Assembly (NCBI GenBank): GCA_965216135.1
Contig: CBDCFL010000024.1
Coordinates: 806,001 to 870,000, forward strand
DNA from: CBDCFL01 sp965216135
GTDB lineage: Bacteria > Pseudomonadota > Alphaproteobacteria > Rhodobacterales > Rhodobacteraceae
DNA length: 64,000 nucleotides
Reading direction: 5' to 3'
The translations under genes were made by a program, and so were the position numbers. The notes below the pieces were generated by a model. The model was not told the origin of the DNA, did no database searches, and was given only the letters and a program-made list of their open reading frames with translations. Below are positions 37,304 to 46,945 of this stretch, one piece after another. Positions within the stretch are counted from its first letter, which is position 1. Every line of letters starts with the position of its first letter.

Positions 37304-38143
37304 TTAGGCTCGTTGACCATCGCCATACCGATCGAGGCCAGAACCTCGTAATAATCACTGGTGAGTTCCGCGCGCTGGGCGGTTGTCAAAATGCCGGATG
37401 CTTCATGGCCGTTGGCAGTCTGCCATTCGGCCATCGCATTGCGGCTGCCGCGGCCAATCGCGCCGTCAATCGCGCCAGCATAATGGCCTTCCCACGCCAG
37501 TGCAGACTGCAGCTCTTTGCGCTCAGTTCCGTTCAGGCGCGCCTCTGACCGGCGGGCCTGCGCCGGGGTTTCGTCGGGCACGACGGGTTCCGCCACTGGC
37601 GCGGTCTCGACGGTGGCGATCTGTGCTGCGGCCTGATCCGATCCCGCAGGCGGCCAGAATTTCCGGCGAAATTCGCCGCCATCGACTAAATAACTGTCCT
37701 GCGGGATTTGCCGCGTCACCAGCAATCGACCCAACTCGCGCGGTGCCTGGCCTGGCGAAAGCGGGCCAATGGCCAGCGCATACCAGCCCGATCCCAGACG
37801 GTATCCTTCCAGCGGGCTGACCTGACCGGCAAGGACATTTGCCCTTGCTTCGGCATCCGTCAGGTTTGAATGCGCCTCGATCTGGATCCAAATATCCTGC
37901 TGGGCCTGACCCGTGCCTGCGACCAACACCAACACCGCGAAAATCGCGGCAAAACACCTAAAACGCATCGCGCCGACTTCCCCCAAACAAATCCGGACCG
38001 GTGATTCTGCGCGGACATTAGACGCTCGCCGGCGCGAATGCACGGGGCAGACAGCGGCGCCCGCCAAACCGCGTTGACCCGCGCCATGCGAGCGCCTATG
38101 CAAGCCGCGATTTTCATGGGCGCGCAACGAAAGTCAGAACGCC

Positions 38144-39079
38144 ATGTCCAAACCCGATCGGCCGCGCTGTTTTCAGGACATCATCCTGCGCCTTCAAGAC
38201 TATTGGGCCGCGAATGGATGTGTCATTCTGCAGCCCTATGACATGGAGGTCGGCGCCGGCACGTTTCACCCCGCCACGACGCTGCGGGCGCTGGGCCCGC
38301 GGCCCTGGGCGGCGGCCTATGTGCAGCCGTCGCGGCGGCCAACCGACGGGCGTTACGGCGATAACCCCAACCGGTTACAGCAACATTATCAGTTCCAGGT
38401 TCTGATCAAACCGTCGCCGCCCGATCTGCAGGCGATCTTTCTTGGCTCGCTCAAGGCCATCGGCATGGACATGGATTTGCACGACATCCGCTTTGTCGAG
38501 GATGATTGGGAAAGCCCGACGCTGGGCGCCTGGGGCCTGGGATGGGAGGTTTGGTGCGACGGCATGGAGGTTTCGCAGTTCACCTATTTTCAGCAGGTCG
38601 GCGGCCATGATTGCAGGCCGGTTAGCGGCGAGCTGACCTATGGGCTGGAGCGGCTGGCGATGTATATCCTGGGCGTCGATCATGTGATGGATATGCCGTT
38701 TAATGATCCGGCTTCGCCCAGCCCGCTGAAATACAGCGACATCTTCCGGCAGACCGAGGAAGAATTCAGCCGCTGGAACTTCGACGTGGCCGGCACCGAA
38801 GTCTTGCAAGTGCAATTTGACCAGGCGGAAGCCGAATGCGCCCGCATTCTGGCTGCCCCGGTTGACGATCCAAAAACCGGACGGCGGATCGTGATGGCCC
38901 ATCCGGCCTATGACCAGTGCATCAAAGCCAGCCACCTGTTCAACCTGCTGGACGCGCGCGGGGTTATCAGCGTGACCGAGCGGCAGGCCTATATCGGCCG
39001 CGTTCGGGCGCTGGCGAAATCCTGTGCGGATGCGTTTGTGGTGACGCAAGCCGGGGGCTGGACCCCTGAGCAGACATGA
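38144..39079 (+). CDS. glyQ: Glycine–tRNA ligase alpha subunit
   Basis: 311 residues of the heterotetrameric bacterial class II GlyRS. CFQDIILRLQDYW at the start, FHPATTLRALGPRPW (motif 2 region), YVQPSRRPTDGRYG and SGELTYGLERLAMY (motif 3) are all present. The alpha subunit forms glycyl-adenylate. Its stop overlaps the DUF6446 gene by 4 bases and glyS follows after it. Confidence 0.97.
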   Translation: MSKPDRPRCFQDIILRLQDYWAANGCVILQPYDMEVGAGTFHPATTLRALGPRPWAAAYVQPSRRPTDGRYGDNPNRLQQHYQFQVLIKPSPPDLQAIFLGSLKAIGMDMDLHDIRFVEDDWESPTLGAWGLGWEVWCDGMEVSQFTYFQQVGGHDCRPVSGELTYGLERLAMYILGVDHVMDMPFNDPASPSPLKYSDIFRQTEEEFSRWNFDVAGTEVLQVQFDQAEAECARILAAPVDDPKTGRRIVMAHPAYDQCIKASHLFNLLDARGVISVTERQAYIGRVRALAKSCADAFVVTQAGGWTPEQT

Positions 39080-39555
39080 GTGCGGGCAAAATCCTGGTCG
39101 CCATTCTGGCGATTTCCGCCGTCGCGGCCGGAGCAGGCATCTATTACACGCAAGTCTATGCCTATTACGAAGACGTCGCCGCGGATGCTCCCGCCGCGCA
39201 GTTGCGGCTGACCTCGGTGGTGTCCGGCGAGCCGGAAACCTTCATCGCCCGCGATCTGACTGCGATTGACAAAACCAGCTCGCCTTTGGGGTTCCGGGCC
39301 TGTTTCACAACGCCGATGAGCATCGCACTGATGACGGAAACCTATCAGCTTGCAGAAAATGCCGTTCCCCTGACCGGGCCAGGGTGGTTTGACTGTTATG
39401 ATGCTGTTGAGGTGGGCGAGGCACTGGAGGCCGGGCGGGCATTGGCATTTCTGGGCGAAAAGAACATCCGCGACGGTGTTGATCGGGTGATCGCCATATT
39501 GCCCGATGGGCGCGGGTTTGCGTGGCATCAGCTTAATGCGAAATACAAGGAATGA
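39076..39555 (+). CDS. DUF6446 family protein
   Basis: 159 residues with an N-terminal membrane anchor (ILVAILAISAVAAGAGIYY, residues 5-23), rest outside the cytoplasm by the positive-inside rule. Two Cys (ACFTTP and WFDCYD) could form a disulfide. The gene overlaps glyQ by 4 bases and ends 6 bases before glyS; this placement between the two GlyRS subunits is common in Rhodobacterales as I recall it, although no role in charging is known. Confidence 0.8.
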   Translation: MSAGKILVAILAISAVAAGAGIYYTQVYAYYEDVAADAPAAQLRLTSVVSGEPETFIARDLTAIDKTSSPLGFRACFTTPMSIALMTETYQLAENAVPLTGPGWFDCYDAVEVGEALEAGRALAFLGEKNIRDGVDRVIAILPDGRGFAWHQLNAKYKE

Positions 39556-39561
39556 TGGCGG

Positions 39562-41886
39562 ATGCCTGACCTTCTGATTGAGCTTTTGTCCGAGGAAATT
39601 CCGGCGCGTATGCAGGCCCGCGCCGCCGATGACCTGAAACGGTTGGTCACTGACGGCCTGGCCGCCGCCGGGCTGACCTATGCCAGCGCCGGAGCCTTTG
39701 CGACGCCGCGACGGCTGGCTTTGTCGGTTGAGGGGGTGTTGAGCGCCTCGCCTGATACGCGCGAAGAACGCAAGGGGCCACGGGTGGACGCGCCGGAAAA
39801 AGCGGTGGACGGGTTTTTGCGGTCAACCGGGCTGACCCGTGACCAGTTGGAAGCGCGCGACGCGGGAAAGGGCCAGGTTTGGTTCGCGGTGCTTGAAAAA
39901 CCGGGCCGTCCGGCAGCCGATATCGTGGCCGAAGTTCTGGAAGGTGCGATCCGGGGGTTCCCATGGCCCAAATCGATGCGTTGGGGGGCAGGCACTTTGC
40001 GCTGGGTGCGCCCGTTGCATTCGATCCTTTGTATTCTGAGCGACGAGGCCGGGGCGCAAGCGGTGCCGTTGGATGTGGACGGGATCAAATCGACCGCCAC
40101 CACGCGCGGCCATCCGTTCATGGTGCCGGGCGAGTTTTCTGTGGCCTCTTTCAATACTTATGCGACTAAGCTCAAGCGGGCATTCGTCATGCTGGACGCG
40201 GATGAACGTGCCGAGCACATCCGGGCGGATGCAGCCAACCTGGCCTTTGCGCAGGGCCTGGACGTGGTCGAGGACACGGGCCTGCTGACCGAGGTGGCAG
40301 GGTTGGTGGAATGGCCGGTCGTGCTGATCGGCGAGATTGGCGTTGAGTTTCTGGACCTTCCGCCTGAGGTTTTGCAGACCTCGATGCGTACGCATCAGAA
40401 ATTCTTTTCGGTGCGGAACCCGAAAACCGGGCGGATCGAAAAATTCATCACTGTGGCCAACCGTGAAACCGCAGATCGCGGCGCGACTATTCTGGCCGGC
40501 AACACGCGTGTGCTGGCGGCGCGGCTGGCGGATGCGAAATTCTTCTGGGAAAATGATTTGCGCGTGGCCAAACAGGAGAAAATGCAGCCCTGGTTGGACC
40601 GGCTGGCCAAGGTGACGTTTCACGCCAAACTGGGCAGCCAGGCCGAGCGGATCGAGCGGATTGCGGCGCTGGCGCGCAAGATTGCGCCGATGGTGGGGGC
40701 GGATGCGGATGTCGCCGAGACAGCGGCGCGGGTGGCCAAGGCCGATCTGGCGTCCGAAATGGTTGGCGAATTTCCCGAGTTGCAGGGGGTAATGGGGGGG
40801 TATTACGCACGCGCGGCGGGCCGTGATAACCCTGTGGCGACGGCCTGCGCGGACCATTACGCGCCACTGGGACCGTCCGACGCGGTGCCCAGCGCGCCGG
40901 TGTCGGTTGCGGTGGCGCTGGCCGACAAGATCGACACATTGTGCGGGTTCTGGGCGATTGACGAGAAACCGACGGGATCGAAAGACCCGTTTGCGCTGCG
41001 GCGGGCGGCGTTGGGGGTGATAAGGTTGGTGTTGGAGAATGGGTTAAGAACACATCTCCGCTCTATGATTTCTGTGGCGTGGCAGAATTATCTGAACCAA
41101 TTCCGAAGCAGCATTCCACAGCGGACCGTTTTTGTCCTTGAGATACGCGAGGAAGGTTACAAGTTCGTTTTGTTGCCACAGATTGATGCCGTCAACGCAA
41201 CTGACGCGGCAATCCCGACATTTGATCCGAGTGACGCGGAAACGAACTGGGTCTTCTTTCGTACTAGCGATACTCAAGATATGCTCAACGTAGTAATCTT
41301 GGAAAACGACCCAAGACCGGATTGGGGTGATTTTGGCCTCGGCCCTCGAAATCAGGTTGTTCCCGACCTCCTCACCTTCTTCCACGACCGCCTCAAGGTC
41401 TACCTACGCGATCAGGGCATTCGCCATGACGTTATCGACGCGTGCATCGCCATGGACGGCAATGACGACCTGACGTTGCTGGTCAAACGCGCCACCGCTC
41501 TTTCCGAATTCCTCAAAACCGACGACGGCACCAATCTGCTGCTGGGTTTCAAACGCGCTAACAACATCCTGATGCAGGCCGAAGAGGCGGATGGGGTCGA
41601 ATATTCCTATGGTTCCGAGGCAAAATTCGCCGAAGCCGATGAAGAACGGGTGCTGTTCAAGGCATTGGCCGAACAGGGGCCGGTGATCGCCAAGGCGATT
41701 GAAGCCGAGGATTTCGCCGCAGCCATGGCCGGGCTGGCGACCATGCGCGCGCCGCTGGATGCGTTTTTTGAAGCCGTGCAGGTCAATACCGATCATCAGA
41801 TTATTCGCCGCAACCGTTTGAATCTGCTGGCGGAGATGCGCAAGCTCTGCCTTGGCGTTGCTGATCTGACGCGCATCAAGGGCTGA
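39562..41886 (+). CDS. glyS: Glycine–tRNA ligase beta subunit
   Basis: 774 residues, longer than the usual ~690-750. DLLIELLSEEIPARMQ at the N-terminus, RKGPRVDAPEKAVDGFLRS, the HD-like core and the C-terminal DALR-type anticodon region (FFEAVQVNTDHQIIRRNRLNLL) are clear. Between about 41045 and 41340 there is a segment of unfamiliar, lower-GC sequence that stays in frame and then returns to DLLTFFHDRLKVYLRDQGIR. The beta subunit binds tRNA-Gly. Confidence 0.95.
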   Translation: MPDLLIELLSEEIPARMQARAADDLKRLVTDGLAAAGLTYASAGAFATPRRLALSVEGVLSASPDTREERKGPRVDAPEKAVDGFLRSTGLTRDQLEARDAGKGQVWFAVLEKPGRPAADIVAEVLEGAIRGFPWPKSMRWGAGTLRWVRPLHSILCILSDEAGAQAVPLDVDGIKSTATTRGHPFMVPGEFSVASFNTYATKLKRAFVMLDADERAEHIRADAANLAFAQGLDVVEDTGLLTEVAGLVEWPVVLIGEIGVEFLDLPPEVLQTSMRTHQKFFSVRNPKTGRIEKFITVANRETADRGATILAGNTRVLAARLADAKFFWENDLRVAKQEKMQPWLDRLAKVTFHAKLGSQAERIERIAALARKIAPMVGADADVAETAARVAKADLASEMVGEFPELQGVMGGYYARAAGRDNPVATACADHYAPLGPSDAVPSAPVSVAVALADKIDTLCGFWAIDEKPTGSKDPFALRRAALGVIRLVLENGLRTHLRSMISVAWQNYLNQFRSSIPQRTVFVLEIREEGYKFVLLPQIDAVNATDAAIPTFDPSDAETNWVFFRTSDTQDMLNVVILENDPRPDWGDFGLGPRNQVVPDLLTFFHDRLKVYLRDQGIRHDVIDACIAMDGNDDLTLLVKRATALSEFLKTDDGTNLLLGFKRANNILMQAEEADGVEYSYGSEAKFAEADEERVLFKALAEQGPVIAKAIEAEDFAAAMAGLATMRAPLDAFFEAVQVNTDHQIIRRNRLNLLAEMRKLCLGVADLTRIKG

Positions 41887-41947
41887 GTGCTCTTCGGCCC
41901 TTGCGGGCTTCATCGCTGAAGTGAACGAAGAGAGCCCGAGAGGGCTC
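41887..41947. repeat. REP-like hairpin cluster after glyS
   Basis: GCCC-TTGC-GGGC, then GAGCCC-GAGA-GGGCTC, with the flanking TCATCGCT / GATGAGCGC able to pair over a longer distance. It resembles 1089-1170. It may end transcription of the gly operon although there is no T-run. Confidence 0.5.
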
Positions 41948-42038
41948 GATGAGCGCCCGGTATTACGATTTTCGACCGGTGCCATTGATCCGCCCAAAAG
42001 CGCCGCTATGCTGCCCCTGCGAAGGTGAGGTTGCTGCA

Positions 42039-44582
42039 GTGCAGAATTTAGTCGAACTGACAGGATTTACCCGCATCCGGCGGGTGGCACCAATTGATGT
42101 GGAAACTCATGGTGGCCGCGCCAAGGCAATGCAGCGTCTGGTGCGCCTCGATTTGCCGGTGCCACCGACTGCCGCGCTGTCATTTGAGGCGGTTCACCGG
42201 ATCACAACCGGCCACATGCCGGACCTGGCCGCACTGATCGACACATTTGGCGATGGCGCGCTTTTGTCAGTGCGCCCGTCGAGCCAGGCTCCTGACTGGG
42301 GCGGGCCGCTGGCAATGCTGAATATCGGCATGAACAGCGAACGCCACGCGGCGATGGTGTCCAGCCATGGGGCCGTGGCGGCCGACCAGGTGTACCTTCG
42401 GTTTGTGCAAACATTTGCGCTCAACGTGGCGCGCTTGGACCCGGAAATGTTCGTTTCGGACAGTTCCGACGACGCTCAGGCTCTCGAGGAAGCGTTGGCA
42501 TCCTATGCAAACGAGACAGAGGCTGAATTTCCGCAGGATCCGATCGAGCAACTCGGCGATGTCCTGCGTTTGATGGCGCGCGCCTGGGAGGGCACCTCGG
42601 CCAGGCTTTTGCGACAGGCGCGCGGCGCACCGGCCGATGCCGGGCTTGGGCTGGTCGTGCAGAAAATGGCGCTGGGCGTTGGCCCCGGCGAGAGCGGGCA
42701 AGGCGTGATCCGCTTTGTCGATAGGGACAGCGGTGATACGGTCATCCGCGGACGCTATATCCGCCAGTCACAGGGCCATCCGCCCGCGGTGCCCGCCGAC
42801 AAACCCAATGGCCTGCTTGGCGACAACAGCCTAGAGGAGGATTGCCCGGAAATATTTGCCGCACTGCAGGAAATGGGTGCGGTTTGCCGGCTAAAGTTGC
42901 GCGAGGAAATGCAGCTTGAGTTCATCGTAGAGGATGGCGCGCTTTCGATCCTTGATGCGATCCGTGTCCAGCGCTCCAACCGTGCAACGATCCGGGTCGC
43001 GACCGATCTGGCCAATGACGACATAATCAGTCGCCAGGAAGCGGTTTTGCGCGTCGAGCCGCATTCTTTGTCGGAACTGTTGCACCCGCGGGTCGATCCC
43101 AGGGGCGAACGCGACACGATTCTGACCGGCATCGCCGCAAGTCCGGGGGCCGCTGTGGGCCGTGTGGTATTTTCGGCCACCGAAGCGCAGGCAAGTGCCG
43201 CGCGCGGCGAGCCCTGCGTGCTGGTCACACGCGAAACCAGCCCCGAAGATATCCGCGGAATGCACGCATCCGCTGCCGTGTTGACCCAGCGCGGCGGCAT
43301 GACGAGCCATGCGGCCGTTATCGCGCGCGGGCTTGGATTGCCCTGCGTAGTCGGGGCCATCGAGATGCGTATCGACGCAAAGGAAAAAAAGCTCATCGCG
43401 CCCGGCGACCGGGAGTTTTGCGAAGGCGAGCTGATCACGGTGGACGGGACCGCAGGAACCGCGCTGGCGGGTGCCGCGCGGATGCTGTCGCCGGGCCAGG
43501 ACGATGCGTTTCAGATGCTGCTGGGCTGGGCCGACGAGTTTCGCGACATCGGCGTGCGCGCAAATGCCGACAGCCGCGCCGAGGCATTGGTGGCCCGCAA
43601 TTTCGCCGCCCAGGGTATCGGGCTTTGCCGGACCGAGCACATGTTTTTTGATGAAGACCGCCTGGTGGTCATGCGCGAGATGATATTTACCGATGACCCA
43701 CAGGATCGCGCGGCGGCGCTGGAGCGGCTCTTGCCGATGCAAAGAGATGACTTCATTGAGCTATTTCAGGTCATGCACGATCAGCCGGTTTGCATCCGGT
43801 TGTTTGACCCGCCGCTGCACGAATTCCTGCCCTCGGAACGCGAGGGAATACTTGACCTTGCCGAAGCGCTGGACCTGCCGTATTCAGACGTGAACCGCCG
43901 GGTTGCTGATCTGGCCGAGGTGAACCCGATGCTTGGGATGCGAGGCGTGCGGCTGGGAATCACCTACCCTGAGATTTACGACATGCAGGCGCGGGCGATC
44001 TTTGAGGCGACGGTATCTGCAAATTCCAGCGGAAATGGAGCGCCGGTCGTGCCGGAGATCATGATCCCGTTGGTGTCGGCCACGCGGGAGGTTGAGCTGG
44101 TGCGTGCGCGCGTCGATGCGGTCGCCGCCGCCGTACAGGCCGAAAGCGGATCGCATTTTGAATATCGCCTGGGCGTGATGGTCGAAACACCCCGCGCAGC
44201 ACTCAGGGCGGGCGAGATCGCCCAACATGTTTCGTTTTTATCGTTTGGTACCAATGATTTGACGCAGATGGCCTACGGCCTGTCGCGCGATGACGCGGGC
44301 CGATTCATGAATGATTATGTCAAGCAGGGGGTATTCGACGAGGATCCGTTTCATATTCTCGATCAAGATGGCGTCGGCGAGTTGTTGACGCTGGGCGCGG
44401 AACGCGGTCGCGCTGCAAAGCCCGATATTACGCTGTCAATCTGCGGTGAGCATGGCGGCAATCCCGAAAGCATCGCGTTTTGTCGCGCGGTTGGGTTTGA
44501 CTATGTGTCCTGCTCGCCGTTTCGCGTTCCCGTCGCGCGTCTTGCGGCGGCGCATCTGGCGATAAAACAATCTGTTTCCTGA
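42039..44582 (+). CDS. Pyruvate,phosphate dikinase-like PEP-utilising enzyme
   Basis: 847 residues. An N-terminal ATP-grasp-like part (ALLSVRPSSQAPDWGG) is followed by the swivelling phospho-His domain with catalytic His in TQRGGMTSHAAVIARG, and a PEP/pyruvate TIM barrel (GLCRTEHMFF, NPMLGMRGVRLG, EIMIPLVS, SFGTNDLTQM). This is the PPDK order, interconverting PEP and pyruvate; PEP synthase is an alternative. GTG at 42039 is favoured: AGGTGAGG lies just upstream and the family pattern (ETHGGRAKAMQRLVRLDLPVP) begins soon after; the frame also opens at 41949. It is cotranscribable with gly genes. Confidence 0.85.
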   Translation: MQNLVELTGFTRIRRVAPIDVETHGGRAKAMQRLVRLDLPVPPTAALSFEAVHRITTGHMPDLAALIDTFGDGALLSVRPSSQAPDWGGPLAMLNIGMNSERHAAMVSSHGAVAADQVYLRFVQTFALNVARLDPEMFVSDSSDDAQALEEALASYANETEAEFPQDPIEQLGDVLRLMARAWEGTSARLLRQARGAPADAGLGLVVQKMALGVGPGESGQGVIRFVDRDSGDTVIRGRYIRQSQGHPPAVPADKPNGLLGDNSLEEDCPEIFAALQEMGAVCRLKLREEMQLEFIVEDGALSILDAIRVQRSNRATIRVATDLANDDIISRQEAVLRVEPHSLSELLHPRVDPRGERDTILTGIAASPGAAVGRVVFSATEAQASAARGEPCVLVTRETSPEDIRGMHASAAVLTQRGGMTSHAAVIARGLGLPCVVGAIEMRIDAKEKKLIAPGDREFCEGELITVDGTAGTALAGAARMLSPGQDDAFQMLLGWADEFRDIGVRANADSRAEALVARNFAAQGIGLCRTEHMFFDEDRLVVMREMIFTDDPQDRAAALERLLPMQRDDFIELFQVMHDQPVCIRLFDPPLHEFLPSEREGILDLAEALDLPYSDVNRRVADLAEVNPMLGMRGVRLGITYPEIYDMQARAIFEATVSANSSGNGAPVVPEIMIPLVSATREVELVRARVDAVAAAVQAESGSHFEYRLGVMVETPRAALRAGEIAQHVSFLSFGTNDLTQMAYGLSRDDAGRFMNDYVKQGVFDEDPFHILDQDGVGELLTLGAERGRAAKPDITLSICGEHGGNPESIAFCRAVGFDYVSCSPFRVPVARLAAAHLAIKQSVS

Positions 44583-44626
44583 TAGGAAACAACCAACAGG
44601 CTGAAAACACGCAATTTGTAGCGGCG

Positions 44627-44662
44627 CAAGAATGCGCTCGGACGGAGCTTTGCGATGAGCGC
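44627..44662 (+). terminator. Inverted repeat after the dikinase gene
   Basis: ATGCGCTC pairs with GAGCGCAT across an 18-base spacer, about 50 bases after the stop. No T-run follows, so the role is uncertain. Confidence 0.35.
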
Positions 44663-44696
44663 ATGTCGGGCATTCGGGCGCGGACATCCGCGGGGG

Positions 44697-46099
44697 TGTC
44701 GAGAACATTCTGAGTTGACTGGTTTATGTACCATATGAGTTGACCGCTTCTGTTGCGGTTTCTGGCCCTGTGGGGAAGTGGTCGGTCGCGGAGCGGCTGT
44801 CCACTTGTCCACAGGGTGCCGGTCGGTCGCGTCGAAGCGGATCACGCGGCCCGCCTTTCGCTGCTTTCGATCGGCGTGCCGTCTTTCTTGTAGCGGGCCA
44901 GGCAGCGCCGGCCATGGAAGACGGCAAGGTCGCCGTCGGGATATTCGTGCACACTCACTTTGGCCTTGACGTAGTGGTGGCGATGGCGGTCTGCCGGGAT
45001 CTGCAGGCTCAAGTTCTTGTAGCGCACCGTGTTGTCATTGCCGACCACACGGTCCTCCTGCACACAGAGGATGTCCGCCAGGTTGCCGGCGAACGGCACG
45101 AAGGCGGAGCCTGTGTCCTCGGCCGGCCGGGCGAAGCGGGCATTGTGGGCCGGCAGGAAGTCCTCTTTCAGGAACCGGTTGGCGGCCGCCATATCGGTGA
45201 TGCCGGCGAGCTCGAGTTCCTGCGGCAGGCGTTTCTGCAGGGTGCCGAACATGCGCTCCGAGCGGCCCCGGGCCTCCGGCGAATAGGCCGGGATCAGCTC
45301 AATACCGAGTTGCTGCAGGGCACGTCCGACCTGGGTTGGATTGTCCTTGTCGACCTTGCCGCCGGCCTCCGGCGTGTGCCAATAGTGCGAGGCCCGGTCT
45401 GCATAAAGCGAGCAGAACAGCCCCATGGCCGACCCCACCTCCAGCAGCGCCACAAAGCTCGACATGGTGCCCTCCTCGGCGACGAAGAAGGCGGAATAGA
45501 TCTCCGAAGTGGCATCGTCCATGGTCACGATCAGGTCCCAGTACTGACCCGGCACCCATTGGTGCGTGGAGCCGTCCTGGTGCAACATCATGCCGACCAT
45601 CGGCCGGCGCGGCCGCTTGCGGCGGTGCACGCCGCGCCGCGGCGCCGGCGCGACCCGGCCGTGCGCCTGGAGCGTCAGCCGCACCCAGTTGTAACTGCGC
45701 GTGACGTCGTGCTTTGCAACCAGCTTCTCCCAGAAGTGCCAGGCGGTGAAATGCCGGTACCTGGTATCGAACAGATCCAACAGTGCCACCACCTCGTCGA
45801 CCCCGGCGCGGCGCGCGGAAACCCGACCCAGGCGGCGGTCGTAAAGACCCTCCGCGCCCTCGGCCTCAAAGCGATCGCGCCAGCGTCGGAACGTGCGCTC
45901 GGACATGCCCAGGATCTCGGCTGCCTCCAGCTGGCTCAACTCACCCCTGTAGGTGCGTCCGTAAACCTCATCGAACTTCATCAATCTCAACCCCTGTAAC
46001 TGCTCTGTCCGGCGCATCAGCTCCTCCACTTCCTGGAGGAGTTCTAATGCCGGACAGATCATTTGTTACATTGACCGGCCATATCACGTGTTATCGACA
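44697..46099 (-). mobile_element. ISNCY element of the IS1202 type, 16-bp target duplication
   Basis: 1403 bp starting TGTCGAGAAC and ending TTATCGACA (inverted ends TGTCGA). Both sides carry CGGACATCCGCGGGGG (44681-44696, 46100-46115). Unusually long duplications are a feature of the IS1202 group. It landed between genes, in a small palindrome, and seems harmless. Confidence 0.88.
44842..46062 (-). CDS. ISNCY (IS1202-type) transposase
   Basis: 406 residues, intact. An N-terminal helix-turn-helix (LSQLEAAEILGMSERTFRRWRDRF in outline) precedes an rve-type integrase core: Asp in HQDGSTHQW, Asp in IVTMDDATSEI or ADRASHYW, and Glu in YSPEARGRSERMFGTLQ. The C-terminal beta domain follows. An ATG at codon 16 is a possible alternative start. 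Confidence 0.88.
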   Translation of the reverse strand: MICPALELLQEVEELMRRTEQLQGLRLMKFDEVYGRTYRGELSQLEAAEILGMSERTFRRWRDRFEAEGAEGLYDRRLGRVSARRAGVDEVVALLDLFDTRYRHFTAWHFWEKLVAKHDVTRSYNWVRLTLQAHGRVAPAPRRGVHRRKRPRRPMVGMMLHQDGSTHQWVPGQYWDLIVTMDDATSEIYSAFFVAEEGTMSSFVALLEVGSAMGLFCSLYADRASHYWHTPEAGGKVDKDNPTQVGRALQQLGIELIPAYSPEARGRSERMFGTLQKRLPQELELAGITDMAAANRFLKEDFLPAHNARFARPAEDTGSAFVPFAGNLADILCVQEDRVVGNDNTVRYKNLSLQIPADRHRHHYVKAKVSVHEYPDGDLAVFHGRRCLARYKKDGTPIESSERRAA

Positions 46100-46192
46100 C
46101 GGACATCCGCGGGGGTGGACGCAAGGCATTTTTTCGTCTAAACGCGCGTGGTTCGCTGTCGGGAATGACCCGGCGTCACTGCTGGTGGGAAA

Positions 46193-46870
46193 ATGAAACG
46201 GCTTTCGCTGTCGCTGAAGTTTGCGGTATTCGCGTTGATCGGATCGGTTGCCGCCACAGCGGGCGATCTGACCGTGAGTACGTCAAACGCCTCGGCGGTC
46301 CTCGGCGGTGAGTTCAGCACGTTGCTGAGCACCGAAAAGCTCGCGCTGAATGCGGTAAATCCCGCCGATGTGGCACGGTTGAGCCGACGACCGCTTTTGC
46401 AACGTGGCGCGCCCGTTTACACCCGCGATTATCTTGCCGGATTGCCCGAAGCTAAGGGCAACAAAGAATGGTATTGTCTGGCCGAAGCGCTTTATTTCGA
46501 GGCGCGCGGCGAAGATGTTGCCGGGCAATTTGCGGTGGCCGAAGTGATCCTGAACCGTGTCGATGCCAACAACTTTCCGAAAACCATCTGCAGGGTGGTC
46601 AATCAGGGGACCGGAGCGCGGTTTCGCTGTCAGTTCACTTACACCTGCGACGGACGCGCCGAGACTATCTCAGAAAAACTCGCATGGACGCGGGGGGGCA
46701 AAATTGCCCGGCTGATGCTCGATGGCGGTCCGCGTGAGCTGACTGGTGGGGCGACGCATTACCACACCAAGGCGGCTAACCCGAAATGGTCGCGCGTTTT
46801 TCACTTAACAACCACCATCGGCGATCACAAATTTTACACGATGCGGGCGACAACCTCGGTGAAAAGCTAG
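46193..46870 (+). CDS. SleB/CwlJ-type cell wall hydrolase
   Basis: 225 residues. A signal peptide (LKFAVFALIGSVAATAG) targets it to the periplasm. The Hydrolase_2 domain covers about residues 95-220 with the catalytic Glu region EALYFEARGE and AEVILNRVDANNFP, CQFTYTCDG and GATHYHTKAANPKW. Relatives open peptidoglycan during spore germination in Bacillus and act in cell-wall turnover in alphaproteobacteria. It lies about 80 bp from the ISNCY target duplication. Confidence 0.88.
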   Translation: MKRLSLSLKFAVFALIGSVAATAGDLTVSTSNASAVLGGEFSTLLSTEKLALNAVNPADVARLSRRPLLQRGAPVYTRDYLAGLPEAKGNKEWYCLAEALYFEARGEDVAGQFAVAEVILNRVDANNFPKTICRVVNQGTGARFRCQFTYTCDGRAETISEKLAWTRGGKIARLMLDGGPRELTGGATHYHTKAANPKWSRVFHLTTTIGDHKFYTMRATTSVKS

Positions 46871-46945
46871 CCGAAAGCGGTCGCCTGCGGGCTGGCTTGC
46901 TCTGGGTAGGTGAAAGGTATTATCACGCAGCCCTGAGGTAAGATT

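Larger units (their letters stand above)
35316..37968 (-). pseudogene. SPOR/peptidoglycan-binding trypsin-like protein, split by an IS5 element and frameshifted
   Basis: Starts at 37968 with signal peptide MRFRCFAAIFAVLVLVAGTGQA. A SPOR-like region (WIQIEAHSNLTDAEARA, YRLGSGWYALAIGPL) is followed by a peptidoglycan-binding helix bundle (LQSALAWEGHYAGAIDGAIGRGSRNAMAEWQ) and a trypsin-fold domain. IS5 enters after MAMVNEP; removing it gives MVNEPKAGIDIELPMALVKF, a coherent join. In the protease part a one-base loss near 35648 shifts frame between YSFGGRLT and APSLTFGTVSD. The usual GDSGG reads GDYGG, so the catalytic Ser is missing even in the ancestral frame, suggesting a non-proteolytic relative. 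Last residues end at 35316. Confidence 0.8.

Noticed and set aside
44740..45999. 419-codon plus-strand frame
   Set aside because: Antisense to the intact ISNCY transposase; high GC keeps the opposite strand open.
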